Positions 4,998 to 6,953 of a DNA stretch of 6,953 bases are shown one piece after another. Under the pieces are notes generated by a model that was given only the letters and a program-made list of their open reading frames with translations, had not been told where the DNA came from and did not search any database. Positions within the stretch are counted from its first letter, which is position 1. Every line of letters begins with the position of its first letter. This stretch comes from Firmicutes bacterium ADurb.Bin467 (GTDB lineage Bacteria > Bacillota > Clostridia > Christensenellales > Aristaeellaceae), in the NCBI GenBank assembly GCA_002068815.1, contig MWAC01000076.1, forward strand, positions 1 through 6,953. The letters are read 5' to 3'. The translations under genes and the position numbers were made by a program.

Positions 4998-5555
4998 ATG
5001 ACGAACTATGAAATGGTGGAACTGCTGCGCAACAAGGCAAACGTGAGCTACGAGGAGGCCAAGGCGGCGCTCGAGGCGGCGAACTGGGATCTGCTGGACG
5101 CGATCGTGCTCCTGGAGCGCGAGGGAAGGGTGCCGGAGAGCGGCGCCGAGTTTTCGACGAAGCAGCCCAAGGACGACAAGAAGGACGAGGACGACGGATG
5201 CAGCAGGCGCCGCGACCACCGCGCGTTCAAGCAGGGGATGCACCGGTTCGGGGACTTCTGCCGCCGCGTGCTCCACTACGGAAACCGGAACGACATCGTC
5301 GCGTCGAGGAACGGCAAGGAGATCATCTCGCTCCCGCTGACGGCGTTCGTGATACTGCTGTTCCCGCTGTTCTGGCTGATCGTCGTCCTGATGATCGTCG
5401 GACTGTTCCTGGGCGTGCGCTATACCCTCGAGGGCTCGCATCCTTCCAACGAGAAGGTCAACGAGTACATACACAGGGCGGAGAACGCGGCCGACCGTGT
5501 AAAGCACGAATTTCAGAGCGACGGGCAGGAACCCGGCGGGGACGCGTCGAAATAA
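4998..5555 (+). CDS. UBA-like, single-TM DUF4342 family protein
   Basis: This 185-residue protein has no known biochemical role. Residues 1-42 form a UBA/TS-N-like three-helix domain resembling the start of EF-Ts (MVELLRNKANVSYEEAKAAL). A strongly charged linker follows (about 52-80), switching from acidic DDKKDEDD to basic SRRRDHR. Residues 83-143 match the DUF4342 pattern: a short polar segment ending in GKEIISLPLTAF, then one hydrophobic span at about 113-140. The polar tail (141-185) carries a possible amphipathic helix. There is no signal peptide, so one end of the protein probably faces the cytosol; topology is not settled by sequence. The ATG has GGGAGGA with an 8-nt spacer; an upstream in-frame TTG (4947) overlaps the promoter. 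The response regulator starts 33 nt downstream without a terminator, implying one operon. A protein-binding or regulatory accessory is possible. Confidence 0.88.
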   Translation: MTNYEMVELLRNKANVSYEEAKAALEAANWDLLDAIVLLEREGRVPESGAEFSTKQPKDDKKDEDDGCSRRRDHRAFKQGMHRFGDFCRRVLHYGNRNDIVASRNGKEIISLPLTAFVILLFPLFWLIVVLMIVGLFLGVRYTLEGSHPSNEKVNEYIHRAENAADRVKHEFQSDGQEPGGDASK

Positions 5556-5588
5556 CAGGCCATTCCCAACACACGGAGGAAATGCGCA

Positions 5589-6278
5589 ATGGCGGAGAAG
5601 ATACTGATCATCGAGGACGAGGAGAAGCTCGCGCGGTTTATCGAGCTGGAGCTCAGGCACGAGGGCTATCTCGTCGACAAGGTCGCGGACGGGAGAGCGG
5701 GCCTCGAGGCCGCCGAGCGCGGCGACTACGACGTCCTCCTGCTGGACGTGATGCTCCCCGGGATGAGCGGCATGGAGCTTCTCCGCCGGCTGCGCAGGAC
5801 AAAGCAAGTCCCCGTCATCATGGTCACCGCGCGCGACGCGGTGATCGACAAGGTGACGGGGCTCGACATGGGCGCGGACGACTACATCACGAAGCCCTTT
5901 GAAATCGAGGAACTGCTCGCGCGCATACGCGTCGCGCTCCGCAAGCGCGCGCCCGCGAGCCTGCCGGGGGCGGGGCTTCTCACCTCCGGGCACCTCGCGC
6001 TCGACCCGGCGCGGCACACGGTCGCCTACGCGGGCGAGGAGATACAGCTCACGAGCCGCGAGTTCGACCTTCTGCAGGCGCTGATGGAGAACCGCTCGCT
6101 CGTGCTTCGGCGCGAGCAGCTTCTCTCGAAGGTGTGGGGCTACGACTACATGGGCGAGACGAACGTCGTCGACGTGTACATCCGCTACCTGCGCGCGAAG
6201 ATCGACGACCGGTTCGGAACGAAATACATCCACACGGTTCGCGGCGTGGGCTACGTATTCCGCGACGCGGAAGCATGA
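5589..6278 (+). CDS. OmpR/PhoB-family response regulator transcription factor
   Basis: This 229-residue protein has the standard two-domain form. The receiver domain (about 4-117) contains the acidic pair E9/D10, phosphoacceptor D53 in LLLDVMLPG, switch residue T80 and conserved K102 in TKPF. The winged-helix DNA-binding domain (about 130-226) contains LTSREFDLLQAL and ends in the typical HTVRGVGYVF. It should be phosphorylated by the kinase encoded next to it and bind direct-repeat DNA sites as a dimer. The target genes are not shown by sequence; its own operon is a reasonable candidate. The ATG has GGAGGA 8 nt upstream, and the stop overlaps the kinase start as ATGA, suggesting coupled translation. 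All key residues are present. The specific orthologue cannot be named. Confidence 0.96.
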   Translation: MAEKILIIEDEEKLARFIELELRHEGYLVDKVADGRAGLEAAERGDYDVLLLDVMLPGMSGMELLRRLRRTKQVPVIMVTARDAVIDKVTGLDMGADDYITKPFEIEELLARIRVALRKRAPASLPGAGLLTSGHLALDPARHTVAYAGEEIQLTSREFDLLQALMENRSLVLRREQLLSKVWGYDYMGETNVVDVYIRYLRAKIDDRFGTKYIHTVRGVGYVFRDAEA

Positions 6279-6953
6279 GCGAAAGCCGCCGCGTGACCTC
6301 GACCGCCCGGAGCATCAAGCGGTTCTGGACCCTCCGGCTGATTCGGCTGTTTCTCTGGCTGGACGTATTGCTGATTGCGCTCGCCGCGGTCGGCTTTGCG
6401 CATTTCCACGAGCGCGCGGCACTGGGCGATCAATGGCGGTTTGACATCTCGCGCGAATACAGCCTCGCGGAGGAGGGCGATTTGCTCGCGCGCGTGCGCT
6501 TCTCGAAATACGCGTTCTCCGCCCCGGGCGGCGAGCGGTTCGAGGTGGCCGTCCAGCCGTTCTACGACGCGGCGCACCCGCTCGCGCGCATCCTCCTGAT
6601 CGCCGAGGCGCTCTCGGTGCTCGGGCAGGTGTTCTTCGGCGGCCGGCGCGCGCGCAGGCTCCTCCGGCCGCTCAACGAGATGGCGCGCGCGACGCGGGCG
6701 CTCTTGGAAAGGCAGCAGGCGTACGAGAGCGCGCAGCCGGCGGTCGACGATGAGAAATTGCACGAGCTCGAGGACCGGATCAAGTCGATGCGCCCGGAGG
6801 AGAAATTGCACACCGGCGACCGCGACCTCGAGGGGCTCGAGGGCGCCGTCAACAACCTGCTGACGCGGCTGCACGAGTCGTACCGGCAGCAGGGGCAGTT
6901 CGTGTCCGACGCGTCGCACGAATTGCGAACGCCGATCGCCGTCATCCAGGGCT
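6275..6953 (+). CDS. Sensor histidine kinase, 3'-truncated by the window end
   Basis: The first 226 residues are visible and the frame is open to the window end. The ATG shares four bases with the regulator stop. A basic N-terminus leads into a first membrane span (about 22-43), an extracytoplasmic sensor of only about 55 residues, and a second span (about 101-122). The HAMP-like region starts at RRLLRPLNEMARAT (127-140) and resumes at LEGLEGAVNNLLTRLHESY (185-203). The H-box is FVSDASHELRTPIAVIQG with phosphoacceptor H215. The ATP-binding domain lies beyond the window. Between the two HAMP helices is an unusually long connector (about 141-184) containing two EKLH motifs 16 codons apart. The ligand is unknown; the small sensor region suggests detection in or near the membrane, possibly with help from the DUF4342 protein. 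Confidence 0.94.
   Translation, partial: MSESRRVTSTARSIKRFWTLRLIRLFLWLDVLLIALAAVGFAHFHERAALGDQWRFDISREYSLAEEGDLLARVRFSKYAFSAPGGERFEVAVQPFYDAAHPLARILLIAEALSVLGQVFFGGRRARRLLRPLNEMARATRALLERQQAYESAQPAVDDEKLHELEDRIKSMRPEEKLHTGDRDLEGLEGAVNNLLTRLHESYRQQGQFVSDASHELRTPIAVIQG

Noticed and set aside
4908..6233. A 441-codon - strand open frame opposite the UBA gene and response regulator
   Set aside because: It is a shadow frame; the + strand has complete receiver and winged-helix domains with Shine-Dalgarno sites and operon spacing.

Overview
The window looks like a GC-rich chromosome segment from a Bacillota, most likely an uncultured clostridial lineage. The reasons are strong AAGGAGG-type Shine-Dalgarno sites, two TTG starts on core genes, a Jag/KhpB protein and chromosomal ParA/ParB of Firmicutes type, and a UBA-DUF4342 membrane protein next to an OmpR-type two-component system. 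The lineage call is inference; nothing here identifies a species.

Layout: (1) 1-149 is a hairpin-rich leader without a recognisable gene. (2) jag/khpB runs on the + strand from a TTG start and ends at a strong terminator. (3) A small CopZ-like HMA metal-binding protein follows (+), bounded by that terminator and a second one. (4) Convergent on the - strand is a block read right to left: citramalate synthase (cimA), then parA 24 nt downstream, then parB overlapping parA by 4 nt (ATGA). (5) A 399-bp gene-free stretch (4599-4997) holds the cimA promoter, an AT-richer cluster of four consecutive inverted repeats flanked by a short near-direct repeat, and the promoter of the rightward operon. (6) Rightward from 4998 are a UBA-like/DUF4342 membrane protein, an OmpR/PhoB response regulator, and a sensor histidine kinase that overlaps the regulator by 4 nt and is cut by the window end just after its H-box.

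Functionally, jag and parAB are the usual neighbours of the Firmicutes origin region (yidC-jag-mnmE-mnmG-rsmG-parA-parB). Here the middle of that order is missing, a metal chaperone gene sits in its place, parAB is inverted relative to jag, and parAB appears to be driven with an isoleucine-biosynthesis gene. The right-hand operon looks like a signalling unit with an accessory membrane protein of unknown role.

The points most worth a second look are the four-hairpin element at 4679-4897, the DUF4342 protein as a possible accessory of the two-component system, the cimA-parA-parB arrangement, and the structured leader of jag. I found no CRISPR array, tRNA, rRNA, insertion sequence or canonical parS site.
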